Position numbers and translations under genes: made by a program. A stretch of DNA of 64,000 nt from Frankia alni ACN14a (lineage in GTDB: Bacteria > Actinomycetota > Actinomycetes > Frankiales > Frankiaceae): the NCBI RefSeq assembly GCF_000058485.1, contig NC_008278.1:3466962-3530961 (forward strand). Direction: 5' to 3'. This document shows positions 1 to 10,422 of the stretch, piece after piece. Each line of letters begins with the position of its first letter. Positions within the stretch are counted from its first letter, which is position 1. The notes beneath the pieces were generated by a model that was given only the letters and a program-made list of their open reading frames with translations, ran no database searches and was not told where the DNA came from.

Positions 1-3000
1 GCCGGCCCTCTCGGCAACTCCGACGTCGCGCTGAAGCAGGCCGCCGTCCAGCTCGCCGTGCTCGGCGTCGAGCTCGCCGGCATCAACCGCCACCAGGCCG
101 ACCCGTTCGAGGCGATCCCCGCCAAGGGCCCGACGGTGACCCTGTCCGCGCCCGAGTACACCCCGCCCGCGCGCCGGGCGGCCTACGCCGCGGCCCTCGA
201 CGACGGCTACCGCATCACCGCCGCGGGCGCCCCCGCCGCGCCCGCCCTGCCCGCCCCCCGGGCCGAGTCCACGTCCGAGGTGACCACGGTGGAACACGTC
301 CCCACCGGCGCGACCGGCGCCGAGCTGACAGGCGCTGGGGTGAACGGCGCAGGTGTGGACGGTGCCGGCATCAACGGTGCCGGCCTCAACGGTGCCGGCA
401 TCAACGGCGCCGGGACTCATGGTGCCGGCGTGAACGGTGCCGGCGCGCACCACAGCCTGACCGACGCCGGCCCGCTCGAGCACGCACCCGTGAACGGCGC
501 TGGAGTCAACGGCGCGGGGATCAACGGCGCCGGTACCGGCGGCGCGGGCCGCAACGGCGCCGGCTACCTGCCCGAGCCGGTGGCGGCCCATCACCCGGGA
601 CCCCTCCCGGCCGACGGGGGAGCCGGCCTGTCCGCCAGTGCGGACATCCTCGCTCAGCAGGTCAGCCTGCACGCCGTCTACCTGGACAGCCAGCTCGACG
701 TGGCCAACCGTCTCGTCGGCGCGCTGCAGGAGTACCAGCGCCGCGGCCAGACCGACGAGCGGTTCACCGACGCGGTCGCCACCGTGGCCGGCCAGAGCGT
801 CGCCATCGGCCAGACCCACACCCGTGCCAACGAGGTGCTCGCTCAGCTCGCCGCGCTCGAACTGGCGACGGCCGACCCCGGCGCCCCTGCGCAGGGCGGC
901 GGACCCCGACCCGCCCTGCCGGCCTCACTCAGCCCGGCCTCGTCCAGCGCAGCACCGGTCGCTCCCCGCGAGTTCCCGACGACCCGGGCGGCGCTGACCG
1001 TGGCCCCGATCGCTGCAGCCCCCATCCCCACGGCCCCGTTCCCCACGGCCCCCATCGCCGCGGCGCCCATCCCCACGGCGCCCCCGGTCCATGCTCCGTC
1101 GCCGCTCGCCACTGCGGCCCCTGCTCCTGCGCCCCTCCCGATACCGGCCCAGCCGGCCACGCCGGACGCTTCCGGCACCGGCGTCCTTGATCGTGAGGCG
1201 GTGCGGGGTGCGTTGGTCGAGGTGGTGGCGGAGAAGACGGGCTATGCGGCGGACATGATCGATACCGGGATGGATCTGGAGGCCGATCTCGGGGTTGATT
1301 CGATCAAGCGGGTGCAGGTGTTGGGGGCGTTGCGGGAGCGGTTCCCGCAGTCGCCGACGGTGGGTCCGGAGCAGCTTGCGGAGCTGCGGACGTTGGACCA
1401 GATCGCCGACTTCGTCGCGGCCGGTGCGCCGGGCGGTTCCGCGGAACCGGCCTCGATCGTCGCGGCCGCCAGACCTGACGCCGGTGGCGCCGTTGATCGT
1501 GAGGCGGTGCGGGGTGCGTTGGTCGAGGTGGTGGCGGAGAAGACGGGCTATGCGGCGGACATGATCGATACCGGGATGGATCTGGAGGCCGATCTCGGGG
1601 TTGATTCGATCAAGCGGGTGCAGGTGTTGGGGGCGTTGCGGGAGCGGTTCCCGCAGTCGCCGACGGTGGGTCCGGAGCAGCTTGCGGAGCTGCGGACGTT
1701 GGACCAGATCGCCGACTTCGTCGCCGCCGGGGCAGGTTCGCCGACCCCGGCTGCGGCTGCGGTAGCGGCGGCCTCAGTAGCGGCGGCGCCGGGCGGTTCC
1801 GCGGAACCGTCGGCCGTCCCGACGGCCGGGGCATCTGGCGCCGGTACCGGCACCGGCGTCCTTGATCGTGAGGCGGTGCGGGGTGCGTTGGTCGAGGTGG
1901 TGGCGGAGAAGACGGGCTATGCGGCGGACATGATCGATACCGGGATGGATCTGGAGGCCGATCTCGGGGTTGATTCGATCAAGCGGGTGCAGGTGTTGGG
2001 GGCGTTGCGGGAGCGGTTCCCGCAGTCGCCGACGGTGGGTCCGGAGCAGCTTGCGGAGCTGCGGACGTTGGACCAGATCGCCGACTTCGTCGCCGCCGCG
2101 CCGCCCGGATCATCCGGATCACCAGCCGCGTCCGGCGGCCCGGAGGCAGGTGGTGTCGACCCAAAAGCCGGTGAGCCGGCCGGGGCGCCGCGCCGGACCG
2201 TTCGGCTGGTGACCCTGCCCGGAGTCGACCGGCTCGACCGCCCGTACGCCGAGTCCCCGGTGGCCGTCGTCGTCCATCGCGGCGACCCGGGTGCGGGACC
2301 GATCCTCGACGGCCTGCGGACGCGGGGGTGGACCGTGCGAGAGGCCGACCTCGACGCCGCCACCCCCGGCGGCCCGGCCGTGCCGACCTCCGACGACGTC
2401 GAGCGGACCCTGGCCGCCGCGTTCGAGGGGCGGACAGATCTCGCCCTGACGGTCCTGACCCCGCGCGCCGACCGGGACGACGCCGACCGGGACGACGCCG
2501 ACTGGGAGCATTCCGTGGCCGTGCTCGCGGAGACCGTCCTGGTCGCCCGGCACGCCCACCTGTCGCTGTCGGCGACCGCCGCGGGCGGCTCCCGCGCCGC
2601 GTTCGTCACTCTCACCCGCCTCGACGGCGGGCTGGGGCACCATGGCACGGCCGGCGCGGCCGCGTCCCTGCTCGGCGGGGTCGGCGGGGTCGTCAAGACG
2701 CTCGCCGCCGAGACTCCGGAGCTGTTCTGCCGGGCCGTCGACATCGCGCCGGGCCTCGCCGGGGAGACCGTCGCCGAGCTGCTCGACGCCGAGCTCCACG
2801 ACGTCGCCCGAGACACCCCCGAGGTCGGCATCGACGCCGCCTCGGTGCGCCGGACCGTCATCCCCGGCCTGTTCGACCCCCTCGCGGCGGCAGACCCGGC
2901 CGACGCGAACCTCGGCGCCACCGCCTCCGGCACCGCCACCGACGGCGCCTCCGATGGTGCTGCGGAGATGGTCACCGTCGGCGCGGACGACGTCCTCATC

Positions 3001-4776
3001 GTCTCCGGTGGGGCCCGCGGCGTCACGGCGCTGTGCGTGCGCGCCCTCGCCGAGCGCGCCCCCGCCCGCTTCGTGCTGCTCGGCCGGTCGGCCCTGGCCG
3101 ACGAGCCCGACTGGGCCGCCGGCGTCGCCGACGACGGGCTCAAGACCGCCGTGATCGCCAGGCTGCGGGCGGACGGTACCCGCCCCACCCCACGCGAGGT
3201 GGAACGCATCTACCAGGGGCTGCTGGCCCAGCGCGAGATCCGCGCGACGGTGGCGGCGATCGCGGCCACCGGCGGGCGCGCCGAGTACGTGGCGGTCGAC
3301 GTGACCGACGCCGATGCCCTGCGCGCCGCCCTCGCCGAGGTGCGCGGGCAGGTCACCGGGGTGGTGCACGGTGCCGGGGTACTCGCCGACGCGCTGCTGC
3401 CCGCCAAGACCGCAGCGGACGTGGCCCGGGTGTTCGCGCCGAAGCTGACCGGGCTGCGGGCACTGCTCGACGCCCTCGACGGCGCCCCGCTGCGTCACCT
3501 CATCCTGTTCACCTCCGTCGCCGGGCTGTACGGCAATCCCGGCCAGGCCGACTACGCCGCCGCCAACGAGGCCCTGTGCCGGGTGGCCGCGGCGATGCGC
3601 CACGACCGTCCCGACTGGCACGTCACCGCCATCGACTGGGGCGCCTGGGACGGCGGCATGGTGACCCCCGCCCTGCGGGAGCTGTTCCAGGCGCGCGGCG
3701 TCGAGCTGCTGGCCCCCGACGCGGGTGCCCGCGCCTTCGCCGACGCGTTCCGCCCCGACCGCGCCGGGGAGGTGTGCGTGCTCGTCGGGCCGGGCCGCTC
3801 CCTGGCGGACCCGACTGCGGCCGGCGGGCCGGCCGTGCGTGCCCGCCGGCCGCTCACCCCGATCGTCGACCACCCCGTCATCGCCGCCCACCGCATCGGT
3901 GCGCATCGGGTGCTCCCGGCGACGTTCGGCCTCGGCTGGATGATCAATATCGTCGAACGGTCCCACCCGGGCCGCCGCGTCGTCGAGGTCCGCGACTTCG
4001 CGGTGCACAAGGGCATCGTGTTCGACGGCGCGTCACCCGACGGCGCGCGGGTCGAGGCGGAGCCCGCGGTCCCGGGTGACGCGGGCCGGCTGCTGGTCCG
4101 CGTCGCGGTCCGCGCCGACGGCTCCGGCCGGCTGCCCGTGTCGCACTACGCGGCGACGTTCGTGCTCGCCGCCGCCGAACCGAGTCCGGTCCGACCCGGC
4201 CCCGCGGTACCCGGCTGGCCCGGCTACCGGCTGGGGGAGGGCCCGCCCGACGCCCTGGCCATCTACACCGAGGGCACCCAGTTCCACGCCCCGCGCCTGC
4301 AGGGCATGCGCCGGGTGCTGGCCCGCGGCGCCGACCGGCTGGTCCTCGAATGCCAGCTCGACGACGACCAGGACCTGCGCGCCGCGTTCGGGGGCGCGCT
4401 GCACAGCCCGGTCCTCGCCGACGTGCTCCTGCAGGGACCGCCGGTGCTCGGCAGGGCCCTGCTCGGCCAGGCCTGCCTGCCGCTGGGTATCGGCCGCGCC
4501 GAGTACTTCCATCCCCTGCCCGACGCCGCGCCCTTCGTCCTCGTACTGGACGGGGCGCGGGTGGACGCCGGCGGTGGCACGGCGACCGTGACCGCCACCG
4601 CCTGCACCCCGGACGGCGCCGTCCTGGTGCGGTTCGCCGACGTCACGGTCGCCGCGACGCCCGGCATGGCCGCAAAGTTCGCCGAGGCCGTCCAGGCCTG
4701 GCAGCAGACCCCCGTCGCGGACCCCACCCCGACCGCGGACCCCACCCCGACCGACAACGAGGACGTCCCGTCATGA
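1..4776 (+). CDS. PfaA-like polyunsaturated/secondary lipid synthase, C-terminal part (5' end outside window)
   Basis: The reading frame is open from base 1, so the gene starts upstream and 1591 residues are visible. Order: a short stretch after a probable acyltransferase domain; a pentapeptide NGAG-rich linker (about residues 110-188); a helical segment (about 210-285); a Pro/Ala linker; three acyl carrier domains (about 396-473, 498-575, 621-698), each with the phosphopantetheine motif GVDSIKRVQ; a ketoreductase (about 995-1260; SGGARGVT nucleotide site, YAAANE active-site region); and a C-terminal dehydratase-like region beginning near VDHPVIAAHR. Tandem ACPs followed by KR and a DH-like end is the PfaA layout of PUFA-type synthases, which build fatty chains iteratively. 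The three ACPs are identical in DNA. The stop overlaps the next start (ATGA). The product could be a polyunsaturated or other secondary lipid; the sequence does not say which. Confidence 0.88.
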   Translation, partial: AGPLGNSDVALKQAAVQLAVLGVELAGINRHQADPFEAIPAKGPTVTLSAPEYTPPARRAAYAAALDDGYRITAAGAPAAPALPAPRAESTSEVTTVEHVPTGATGAELTGAGVNGAGVDGAGINGAGLNGAGINGAGTHGAGVNGAGAHHSLTDAGPLEHAPVNGAGVNGAGINGAGTGGAGRNGAGYLPEPVAAHHPGPLPADGGAGLSASADILAQQVSLHAVYLDSQLDVANRLVGALQEYQRRGQTDERFTDAVATVAGQSVAIGQTHTRANEVLAQLAALELATADPGAPAQGGGPRPALPASLSPASSSAAPVAPREFPTTRAALTVAPIAAAPIPTAPFPTAPIAAAPIPTAPPVHAPSPLATAAPAPAPLPIPAQPATPDASGTGVLDREAVRGALVEVVAEKTGYAADMIDTGMDLEADLGVDSIKRVQVLGALRERFPQSPTVGPEQLAELRTLDQIADFVAAGAPGGSAEPASIVAAARPDAGGAVDREAVRGALVEVVAEKTGYAADMIDTGMDLEADLGVDSIKRVQVLGALRERFPQSPTVGPEQLAELRTLDQIADFVAAGAGSPTPAAAAVAAASVAAAPGGSAEPSAVPTAGASGAGTGTGVLDREAVRGALVEVVAEKTGYAADMIDTGMDLEADLGVDSIKRVQVLGALRERFPQSPTVGPEQLAELRTLDQIADFVAAAPPGSSGSPAASGGPEAGGVDPKAGEPAGAPRRTVRLVTLPGVDRLDRPYAESPVAVVVHRGDPGAGPILDGLRTRGWTVREADLDAATPGGPAVPTSDDVERTLAAAFEGRTDLALTVLTPRADRDDADRDDADWEHSVAVLAETVLVARHAHLSLSATAAGGSRAAFVTLTRLDGGLGHHGTAGAAASLLGGVGGVVKTLAAETPELFCRAVDIAPGLAGETVAELLDAELHDVARDTPEVGIDAASVRRTVIPGLFDPLAAADPADANLGATASGTATDGASDGAAEMVTVGADDVLIVSGGARGVTALCVRALAERAPARFVLLGRSALADEPDWAAGVADDGLKTAVIARLRADGTRPTPREVERIYQGLLAQREIRATVAAIAATGGRAEYVAVDVTDADALRAALAEVRGQVTGVVHGAGVLADALLPAKTAADVARVFAPKLTGLRALLDALDGAPLRHLILFTSVAGLYGNPGQADYAAANEALCRVAAAMRHDRPDWHVTAIDWGAWDGGMVTPALRELFQARGVELLAPDAGARAFADAFRPDRAGEVCVLVGPGRSLADPTAAGGPAVRARRPLTPIVDHPVIAAHRIGAHRVLPATFGLGWMINIVERSHPGRRVVEVRDFAVHKGIVFDGASPDGARVEAEPAVPGDAGRLLVRVAVRADGSGRLPVSHYAATFVLAAAEPSPVRPGPAVPGWPGYRLGEGPPDALAIYTEGTQFHAPRLQGMRRVLARGADRLVLECQLDDDQDLRAAFGGALHSPVLADVLLQGPPVLGRALLGQACLPLGIGRAEYFHPLPDAAPFVLVLDGARVDAGGGTATVTATACTPDGAVLVRFADVTVAATPGMAAKFAEAVQAWQQTPVADPTPTADPTPTDNEDVPS
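340..450 (+). repeat. 15-bp minisatellite encoding NGAG pentapeptides, block 1
   Basis: Tandem 15-bp units of the type GGTGCCGGCATCAAC, with small variations, encode about eight copies of a pentapeptide (V/I/L/T)(N/D/H)GAG in the linker after the acyltransferase end of the synthase. A second block lies at about 490-560. The repeats look like a flexible spacer and may vary in number between strains (inference). Confidence 0.85.
490..563 (+). repeat. 15-bp minisatellite encoding NGAG pentapeptides, block 2
   Basis: A second run of about five 15-bp units encodes NGAG-type pentapeptides. It is separated from the first block by a short unrelated stretch and lies in the same low-complexity linker of the PfaA-like synthase. 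Confidence 0.8.
1187..1418 (+). repeat. Perfect 232-bp repeat, ACP copy 1
   Basis: This stretch is base-for-base identical to 1493-1724 and 1862-2093. Each copy encodes one acyl carrier domain including the DSIK serine site. Identity at every third codon position points to recent duplication or continuing gene conversion. Confidence 0.95.
1435..1448. repeat. Dispersed palindrome GGTTCCGCGGAACC, in-frame in ACP linker 1
   Basis: Perfect 14-bp palindrome, 16 bp counting the flanking C and G. It lies inside the coding sequence just after ACP 1 and reads GGSAEP in the synthase. The same palindrome occurs at 1795, 12496, 14691 and 31377, and in a form shortened by one base at 22195 and 22287. Confidence 0.9.
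1493..1724 (+). repeat. Perfect 232-bp repeat, ACP copy 2
   Basis: Second identical copy of the ACP-encoding repeat, starting 306 bp after the start of copy 1. The linker between copies 1 and 2 differs from that between copies 2 and 3, except that both begin with the same palindrome-containing block. Confidence 0.95.
1795..1808. repeat. Dispersed palindrome GGTTCCGCGGAACC, in-frame in ACP linker 2
   Basis: Second in-frame copy, just after ACP 2, with the same upstream GCGCCGGGC context as the copy in linker 1. ACP 3 is followed by a different linker without the palindrome. Confidence 0.9.
1862..2093 (+). repeat. Perfect 232-bp repeat, ACP copy 3
   Basis: Third identical copy of the ACP-encoding repeat. 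It also shares the preceding ACCGGCGTCC stretch with copy 1. After it the sequence diverges into the Pro/Gly linker leading to the ketoreductase half of the protein. Confidence 0.95.
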
Positions 4777-6959
4777 CCGTGGTCGACCAGGCCCAGCGCC
4801 TCGACTTCGTCGGCGAAGCGTTCGACCCGCTGGCCTTCGCCGCACCCGCCCCGGTTCCCGCTTCCCCGCCTCCGTCCCCGACCGCCCCGTCCCCCGCCGA
4901 CACCAGCTCCACCGAGATCAACCCCACCGAGACCAACCCCACCAGGACCAACCCCACCGAGCTGATCCGGCACCTGCGGGCGACGACCGCCGCGGCGCAT
5001 GCGAGTGCCCTGCGGGCCCAGGCCGTCCTGCAGCTGCGCGTGCTGGCCGGGCTCGACGGCGGCCCGGCACGTCCGGTCGGGCGCGCCGCCCTCCCGGCGG
5101 CCCCTGCCCTCCCGGCGGCCCCTGCCCTTCCGGCGGCCGGCGCCCTTCCGCCGGTCCCAGCGGTGCCCGTCGGACTGCCCCCGGCCCCGGTGTGGCCCCG
5201 GGTGACGACCGAGGCGTCGTTCAAGCCGTTGGCCCGCAGCGCCGTGCGGACGTTGGGCGCCGCCGACCTCGACCGGTTGGCCCGGGGCGCCATCGCCGAC
5301 GTCCTCGGCCCGCCCTACGACCAGGACGGCCACGACCGCTCGGTGCGCCTCGCCGCCGACGGCGGGCTGCTGCTGGCCGCCGTCGACGCGATCGAGCTGC
5401 GCGGCGGACGCCCCGGGCGGGGCCTGGTCCGTGCCCGGCTCGTCGGCCCCGCGCCGCACGGCGAGGGCCTGGTCGAGGCCGCGGCTCAGGCCGCCCGCCT
5501 GTTCGCGGTGTACGTCGGCCTGCACCTGGTTCTGCTCGACGCCCACTTCGTCGACGGCGCCGCACCCGGCCTGCAGGTCGACCCGGGCGGCATCGGCTCG
5601 GGCGAGCTCGAACTGGTCCTCGAGGTGACCGACGTCGATCTGGTGCCGCGGCCCGCGCTGCGCGCCGACGCCGAGATCCGCGCGGTCGGCGGCGACCAGG
5701 TGCTCGCCCGCGTCACCGACGTCACCGTCGGCCTGCGCGAGGGCGCCGGCCGACCGGTAGGACCCGGGCCGGGCGGGACGACGCCGGTCTGGCTCGGCCG
5801 CAAGAACCGCTTCGGCGACCGGGCGATGCTCAGCGAGTTCCACATGGCCCACTTCTGCCGCGGCGACCAGGAGATCGCTCTGGGCCCGGAGTTCGCCGGC
5901 TACACCGGCCGCAAGGCCACCCGGCTGCCGTCGGGCGGCCTGCTGCTCGTCGACCGGGTGCTGGAGGTCCACGGCACCCGCGGCGATCCGGCGTCGCTGG
6001 CCGGCGGCGCCTGGCACGTCACCGAGTACGACGCGCCCGCGGACTCCTGGTACTTCGCCGACACGGCGAACGCCTCGATGCCGAACTGCGTCTACATGGA
6101 GACGTCGCTGCAGGCGGCGCTCATGATCGGCTACTACCTGGGGGCGACGCTCGGTGACCCGGCGGCCTCGGTGAGCCTGCGCAACCTCGGCGGGACCGCG
6201 CGCGTGCTGCGCGAGGTGGACCTGCGCGACGCCACCATCCGCCAGCACTCGACGCTGCTGTCCACCACCGACATGCCCGGCTCGTCGCTGCAGAGCTTCG
6301 CCTACACCCTGTCCGTCGACGGCGAGCCGTTCTACGAGGGCGAGACGATGTTCGGCTACTTCAGCGACGCCGCACTCGCCAACCAGACCGGCCTGGACGC
6401 CGGCCGGTCGGTGCCGACCTGGCTGGAGGCGACCTCGCCGCGGCCGGCGACCCGCACCCTCGACGTCGCCGCCCGCCGCGCCGACCCGGGCGCGCCCCTG
6501 GTCGCCCGTGACCACCTCGCCCTGCTGGACACCCTCGACGTCGTCGACGGCGGCGGCCGCTACGGCCAGGGCTACCTGCACGCCGTGCGCCCGATCGACC
6601 CGAACGACTGGTTCTTCGCCCGCCATTTCCACCTCGACCCGGTCATCCCCGGCTCCCTCGGAGTGGAGACGGTGATCCAGGCGATGCAGGAGTGGCTGCT
6701 CGACTCGCCGCACGCCGAGGGCCTGGTCGACCCGGCCTTCGTGCTGCCGGTGGACGCACCGTTCACGTGGAAGTACCGGGGGCAGTTCCTGCCGACGGAC
6801 GGGGAGACCCGCCTGGAGGTGCACCTCAAGGAGGTGCGACGCGCCCCCGGCCGGGTCCGCGTCACCGCCGACGCGAGCGTCTGGAAGCCGGGGTTGCGCA
6901 TCTACGAACTCATCGACGTCGCCGTCGAACTGCGCACGGACGGAGCCGCCTCATGGTGA
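4773..6959 (+). CDS. PfaC-type double dehydratase (FabA-like hotdog domains)
   Basis: 728 residues. It likely dehydrates beta-hydroxyacyl intermediates carried on the synthase ACPs. After a low-complexity N-terminus with TxxNP repeats and a Pro/Ala linker there are two hotdog regions (about residues 140-330 and 360-725). The second carries a FabA-like active site, [13 protein letters not shown], followed by the helix ETVIQAMQ that would supply the acidic residue. In classical PfaC these domains follow two ketosynthase domains; here no ketosynthase is present in the polypeptide, so the KS/CLF functions must lie upstream of the window or elsewhere. The ATG overlaps the preceding stop (ATGA) and the gene's own stop overlaps the next start, so translation is probably coupled. 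Confidence 0.87.
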   Translation: MTVVDQAQRLDFVGEAFDPLAFAAPAPVPASPPPSPTAPSPADTSSTEINPTETNPTRTNPTELIRHLRATTAAAHASALRAQAVLQLRVLAGLDGGPARPVGRAALPAAPALPAAPALPAAGALPPVPAVPVGLPPAPVWPRVTTEASFKPLARSAVRTLGAADLDRLARGAIADVLGPPYDQDGHDRSVRLAADGGLLLAAVDAIELRGGRPGRGLVRARLVGPAPHGEGLVEAAAQAARLFAVYVGLHLVLLDAHFVDGAAPGLQVDPGGIGSGELELVLEVTDVDLVPRPALRADAEIRAVGGDQVLARVTDVTVGLREGAGRPVGPGPGGTTPVWLGRKNRFGDRAMLSEFHMAHFCRGDQEIALGPEFAGYTGRKATRLPSGGLLLVDRVLEVHGTRGDPASLAGGAWHVTEYDAPADSWYFADTANASMPNCVYMETSLQAALMIGYYLGATLGDPAASVSLRNLGGTARVLREVDLRDATIRQHSTLLSTTDMPGSSLQSFAYTLSVDGEPFYEGETMFGYFSDAALANQTGLDAGRSVPTWLEATSPRPATRTLDVAARRADPGAPLVARDHLALLDTLDVVDGGGRYGQGYLHAVRPIDPNDWFFARHFHLDPVIPGSLGVETVIQAMQEWLLDSPHAEGLVDPAFVLPVDAPFTWKYRGQFLPTDGETRLEVHLKEVRRAPGRVRVTADASVWKPGLRIYELIDVAVELRTDGAASW

Positions 6960-8596
6960 CGCCCACGACCACCGAGGCGAGCCGGCACGCGGCACCGCCG
7001 CCGGCCGACGCGGGCGACGGTCTGGCGCAGGTGCAGCGCGACCTGCTCGCCCTCGACCTGGCCTGCTACGTCCTGCGCGACGGCCAGCAGGTCCGCACGA
7101 GCACCGACGCGACACAGGTGGGCCGGGTCGTGGCCGGCGGCGGCCAGGTGCTCGCCGCCGTCGGGCCGCGTCCGGCGCACGCGCTCGGCGACCCGGAGTT
7201 CCGCCGCGCCCACGGCGTTCGCTACGCCTACATGGCCGGGGCGATGGCCAACGGCATCGCCTCGGCGAGCATGGTCGCCGCGCTCGCCCGCGAGGGCTAC
7301 CTCGCCTCGTTCGGCGCCGCCGGGGTGCTGCCGGCCCGCGTCGACGCCGCGCTCGCCGCGATCGGCCGGGACGCGCCCGCCAGCCCCTTCGCCTGCAACC
7401 TCATCCACAGCCCGAGCGAGGCGGCGCTGGAGGCGGCCATCGTCGACGCCTGCCTGCGGCACCGGGTGGGGTGCGTCGAGGCGTCGGCGTTCGTCGAGCC
7501 CACCGCGCAGCTCGTCCGCTACCGGCTCGCCGGCCTGCGCCGCGACCGGTCCGGCCGGGTCGAGGCCGCCCACCGGGTGATCGGCAAGGTGTCGCGCGCC
7601 GAGGTCGCCGAGCGGTTCCTGCGCCCGGCGCCGCCCGAGCTGGTCCGCCGGCTTGTCGAGACCGGCGACGTCACCGCCGAGCAGGCCGAGCTCGCCCGCG
7701 AGGTGCCGCTCGCCGACGACCTCACCGCCGAGGCGGACTCCGGCGGCCACACCGACCGCCGGCCGCTGCTGGTGCTGCTGCCGGAGCTGCTCGCGCTCGC
7801 CGAGCGGATCCGGCGCGAACAGGGCTACGCCGCGCCCGTGCGGGTCGGCGCGGCCGGGGGCATCGGCACGCCGGCCGCCGCGGCGGCGGCGTTCGCCCTC
7901 GGCGCCGCCTACGTCGTCACCGGCTCGATCAACCAGAGCTCCGTCGAGGCCGACCAGTCCGACACCACGAAGCGGCTGCTGGCCGCGACCGGCGTCGCGG
8001 ACACGGTGATGGCACCGTCGGCGGACATGTTCGAGCTCGGCGTGGAGGTCCAGGTGCTGCGCCGCGGCACCCTGTTCCCCGGCCGGGCGCGTCAGCTCTA
8101 CGAGCTCTACCGCACCTACGACGGCGTCGACGCGCTGCCCGGCGACGTCCGGGCCACCCTGGAGACCCGGGTGTTCCGCCGCTCGCTCGACGACGTCTGG
8201 CAGGACTGCGTGCGGTACTTCTCCGAACGCGACCCGGACCAGATCACCCGCGCCGCCGACGACCCCCGGCGACGGATGGCGCTGGTGTTCCGCTGGTACC
8301 TGGGGCGTTCCTCGGGATGGAGCATCGCCGGGGACGCCGAGCGCGCCCCCGACTACCAGGTGTGGTGCGGGCCGGCGATGGGCGCCTTCAACGGCTGGGT
8401 CGCCGGCACCTACCTGGCCCAGGTGGGCAACCGCCGGGTCGCCGACCTGGCCGGTCACCTGATGCGGGGGGCGGCCTACGCCGACCGTGTCGCGGCGCTG
8501 CGCGCGGCCGGGCTGCGCCTGCCCGCCGCCGCCGCGGCGTACCTGCCCGCCCCACCGCAGAACGACCCAGCCGTCACGAGAGGCAGCCAATCATGA
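6953..8596 (+). CDS. pfaD: PfaD-type FMN-dependent trans-acting enoyl reductase
   Basis: 547 residues. It belongs to the nitropropane-dioxygenase-like TIM-barrel flavoproteins that reduce enoyl intermediates in PUFA-type synthases. Visible signatures are an FMN/phosphate-binding glycine-rich stretch (GAAGGIGTP, about residues 300-308) and the family motif [16 protein letters not shown] a little further on; standard PfaD proteins have TGSVNQ at this place and a similar length. The C-terminal third (YFSERDPDQ, then [12 protein letters not shown]) also matches the family. The start is the ATG in the ATGGTGA overlap with the dehydratase stop. Its place between the dehydratase and carboxylase genes supports one lipid-producing assembly. 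Confidence 0.9.
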   Translation: MVTPTTTEASRHAAPPPADAGDGLAQVQRDLLALDLACYVLRDGQQVRTSTDATQVGRVVAGGGQVLAAVGPRPAHALGDPEFRRAHGVRYAYMAGAMANGIASASMVAALAREGYLASFGAAGVLPARVDAALAAIGRDAPASPFACNLIHSPSEAALEAAIVDACLRHRVGCVEASAFVEPTAQLVRYRLAGLRRDRSGRVEAAHRVIGKVSRAEVAERFLRPAPPELVRRLVETGDVTAEQAELAREVPLADDLTAEADSGGHTDRRPLLVLLPELLALAERIRREQGYAAPVRVGAAGGIGTPAAAAAAFALGAAYVVTGSINQSSVEADQSDTTKRLLAATGVADTVMAPSADMFELGVEVQVLRRGTLFPGRARQLYELYRTYDGVDALPGDVRATLETRVFRRSLDDVWQDCVRYFSERDPDQITRAADDPRRRMALVFRWYLGRSSGWSIAGDAERAPDYQVWCGPAMGAFNGWVAGTYLAQVGNRRVADLAGHLMRGAAYADRVAALRAAGLRLPAAAAAYLPAPPQNDPAVTRGSQS

Positions 8597-10422
8597 CGCT
8601 CGAGGCCACAGCGATCGAGGCCACCGCGATCGAGGCCACCGGGATCGAGGCCACCGGGATCACGGCCACAGCGATCGAGCCCACCCCCCGGCGGAGCCCG
8701 GGATCGTCCTGGCTGCTCTGCGGTGGCTGCGGCACGATGCTCTACGAGCGGCGGTTCGCCCGCGAGGGGCGGGTCTGCGCCGACTGCTCCTGGCACGCCC
8801 CGATGACCATCCAGCAGCGTCTCGACCTGCTCCTCGACGCCGACTCGGCGCGGCCGGTCGACGTGCCGGCGATCGACGGCGACCCGCTGGAGTTCACCGA
8901 CACCCGCCCCTACCGCGACCGGCTGCGCGACGCCCGCGCGAGCACCGGTCTCGACGAGGCGGCGGCGTGCGTGCGCGGCACCATCGACGGCAACCCCGTC
9001 GTGGTCGTCGTGATGGACTTCCGCTTCCTCGGCGGCAGCCTCGGCGCCACCGTCGGCGAGGTGTTCACCCGGGGGGCCGAGCTCGCCCTGCGCGAACGCA
9101 CCCCCCTGCTGACCGTCACCGCCTCCGGCGGGGCGCGGATGCAGGAGGGCGCGATCGCCCTGATGCAGATGGCCAAGACCAGCCAGGCCCTCGGCCAGCT
9201 CGACGAGGCCGGCATCCTGACCGTCTCGCTGATCACCGACCCGACCTTCGGCGGCGTGGCCGCCTCCTTCGCGACGCTGGCCGACGTGATCATCGCCGAG
9301 CCGGGGGCGCGGCTCGGGTTCGCCGGGCGTCGGGTCATCGAGCAGACCATCCGCCAGACCCTGCCCGAGGACTTCCAGACCGCCGAGTTCCTGCTGACCC
9401 ACGGCGTCGTCGACCTCATCAGCCCCCGCCGCGAGCTGCGGGCGAACCTGGCCCGGCTGCTGTCGGTGTCCAGCCGGCGCGCCGACGGCATCCCCCGCCA
9501 GGCGGGGCGCCCGGACCGCGCGGTCGTCACCGACCCCGAGCAGCTCGCGCGGCGGGACGCCTGGGAGAGTGTGCGCGCCGCCCGGCGGCTGGGCCGACCG
9601 ACGACCCTCGACTACGCCGCCATGATCCTTGAGGACTTCACCGAGCTGCGCGGCGACCGGATGTCGGCCGACTGCCCGGCGCTGGTCGCGGGCCTGGGCC
9701 GGCTCGACGGGGTGCCCGTCGCCGTCCTCGGTACCCAGAAGGGTCACACCGCCGACGAGCTGCGCTACCGCAACTTCGGGATGCCCACCCCGGCCGGCTA
9801 CCGCAAGTCCGCCCGGGTGATGCGGCTGGCCGCCAAGCTCGGGCTGCCGGTGATCACCCTGATCGACACCGCCGGTGCCTACCCCGGCGTCGAGGCGGAG
9901 GAGCAGGCCCAGGCCGTCGCGATCGCCGAGAACCTGCGGCTGATGGCCGGTCTGCCCGTGCCGGTCGTCGCCGTCGTCACCGGCGAGGGCGGCAGCGGCG
10001 GCGCGCTCGCGCTGGCGTTCGCCGACCGTGTCCTGATGTGCGCGAACGCCGTCTACTCGGTGATCAGCGCAGAGGGCTGCGCGGCAATCCTCTGGAAGAA
10101 CCCGGCGGCCGCGCCGACCGCCGCCGCCGCCCTGCGGGTCGACGCCCGCGAGCTGCTGCGCCTCGGCGTCGTCGACGGCGTCATCCCCGAACCCGACGGC
10201 GGCGCCGACGCCGACCCGGCCGGAACCGCCGCCCGCCTGCGGGAGGCGCTGCGCGGCGCGCTCGCCGACCTGCTGCCGCTGGACCAGATGAACCTGGTGA
10301 CGCGCCGACGCGCCCGGTTCCGCCAGTTCGGCGTCGCGACTCCGGCACCGGCGACGGCACCGGCAGCGAGCGACGACGCGCACGAGTCCCAGACCGACCG
10401 GAGCGTGGAGGCCACCCGATGA
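8593..10422 (+). CDS. accD: Acetyl-CoA carboxylase carboxyltransferase, fused beta-alpha subunits (AccD-AccA)
   Basis: 609 residues. It transfers carboxyl from carboxybiotin to acetyl-CoA to give malonyl-CoA. The N-terminus has an unusual run of about five pentapeptides ([10 protein letters not shown]). Next comes a four-cysteine zinc ribbon (LLCGGCG then VCADCSW), the AccD half with the oxyanion motif SGGARMQEG (near residue 180), and the AccA half with [13 protein letters not shown] and [10 protein letters not shown] (about residues 460-500). Fused AccD-AccA proteins are known in actinobacteria. The gene sits in an ATGA-linked operon with pfaD upstream and accB and accC downstream, so it probably provides extender units for the lipid synthase rather than for housekeeping fatty acid synthesis (inference). 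Confidence 0.92.
   Translation: MTLEATAIEATAIEATGIEATGITATAIEPTPRRSPGSSWLLCGGCGTMLYERRFAREGRVCADCSWHAPMTIQQRLDLLLDADSARPVDVPAIDGDPLEFTDTRPYRDRLRDARASTGLDEAAACVRGTIDGNPVVVVVMDFRFLGGSLGATVGEVFTRGAELALRERTPLLTVTASGGARMQEGAIALMQMAKTSQALGQLDEAGILTVSLITDPTFGGVAASFATLADVIIAEPGARLGFAGRRVIEQTIRQTLPEDFQTAEFLLTHGVVDLISPRRELRANLARLLSVSSRRADGIPRQAGRPDRAVVTDPEQLARRDAWESVRAARRLGRPTTLDYAAMILEDFTELRGDRMSADCPALVAGLGRLDGVPVAVLGTQKGHTADELRYRNFGMPTPAGYRKSARVMRLAAKLGLPVITLIDTAGAYPGVEAEEQAQAVAIAENLRLMAGLPVPVVAVVTGEGGSGGALALAFADRVLMCANAVYSVISAEGCAAILWKNPAAAPTAAAALRVDARELLRLGVVDGVIPEPDGGADADPAGTAARLREALRGALADLLPLDQMNLVTRRRARFRQFGVATPAPATAPAASDDAHESQTDRSVEATR
8603..8680 (+). repeat. 15-bp tandem repeat at the 5' end of the carboxyltransferase gene
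   Basis: About five imperfect 15-bp units related to GCGATCGAGGCCACC directly follow the start codon and encode [10 protein letters not shown] pentapeptides. Two related units open the downstream biotin carrier gene (near 10438-10460), where they read TAIDPTAID. Confidence 0.8.

Noticed and set aside
4263-6824. Long minus-strand frame opposite the dehydratase gene
   Set aside because: Antisense shadow; the plus strand carries a FabA-like motif and proper gene overlaps.
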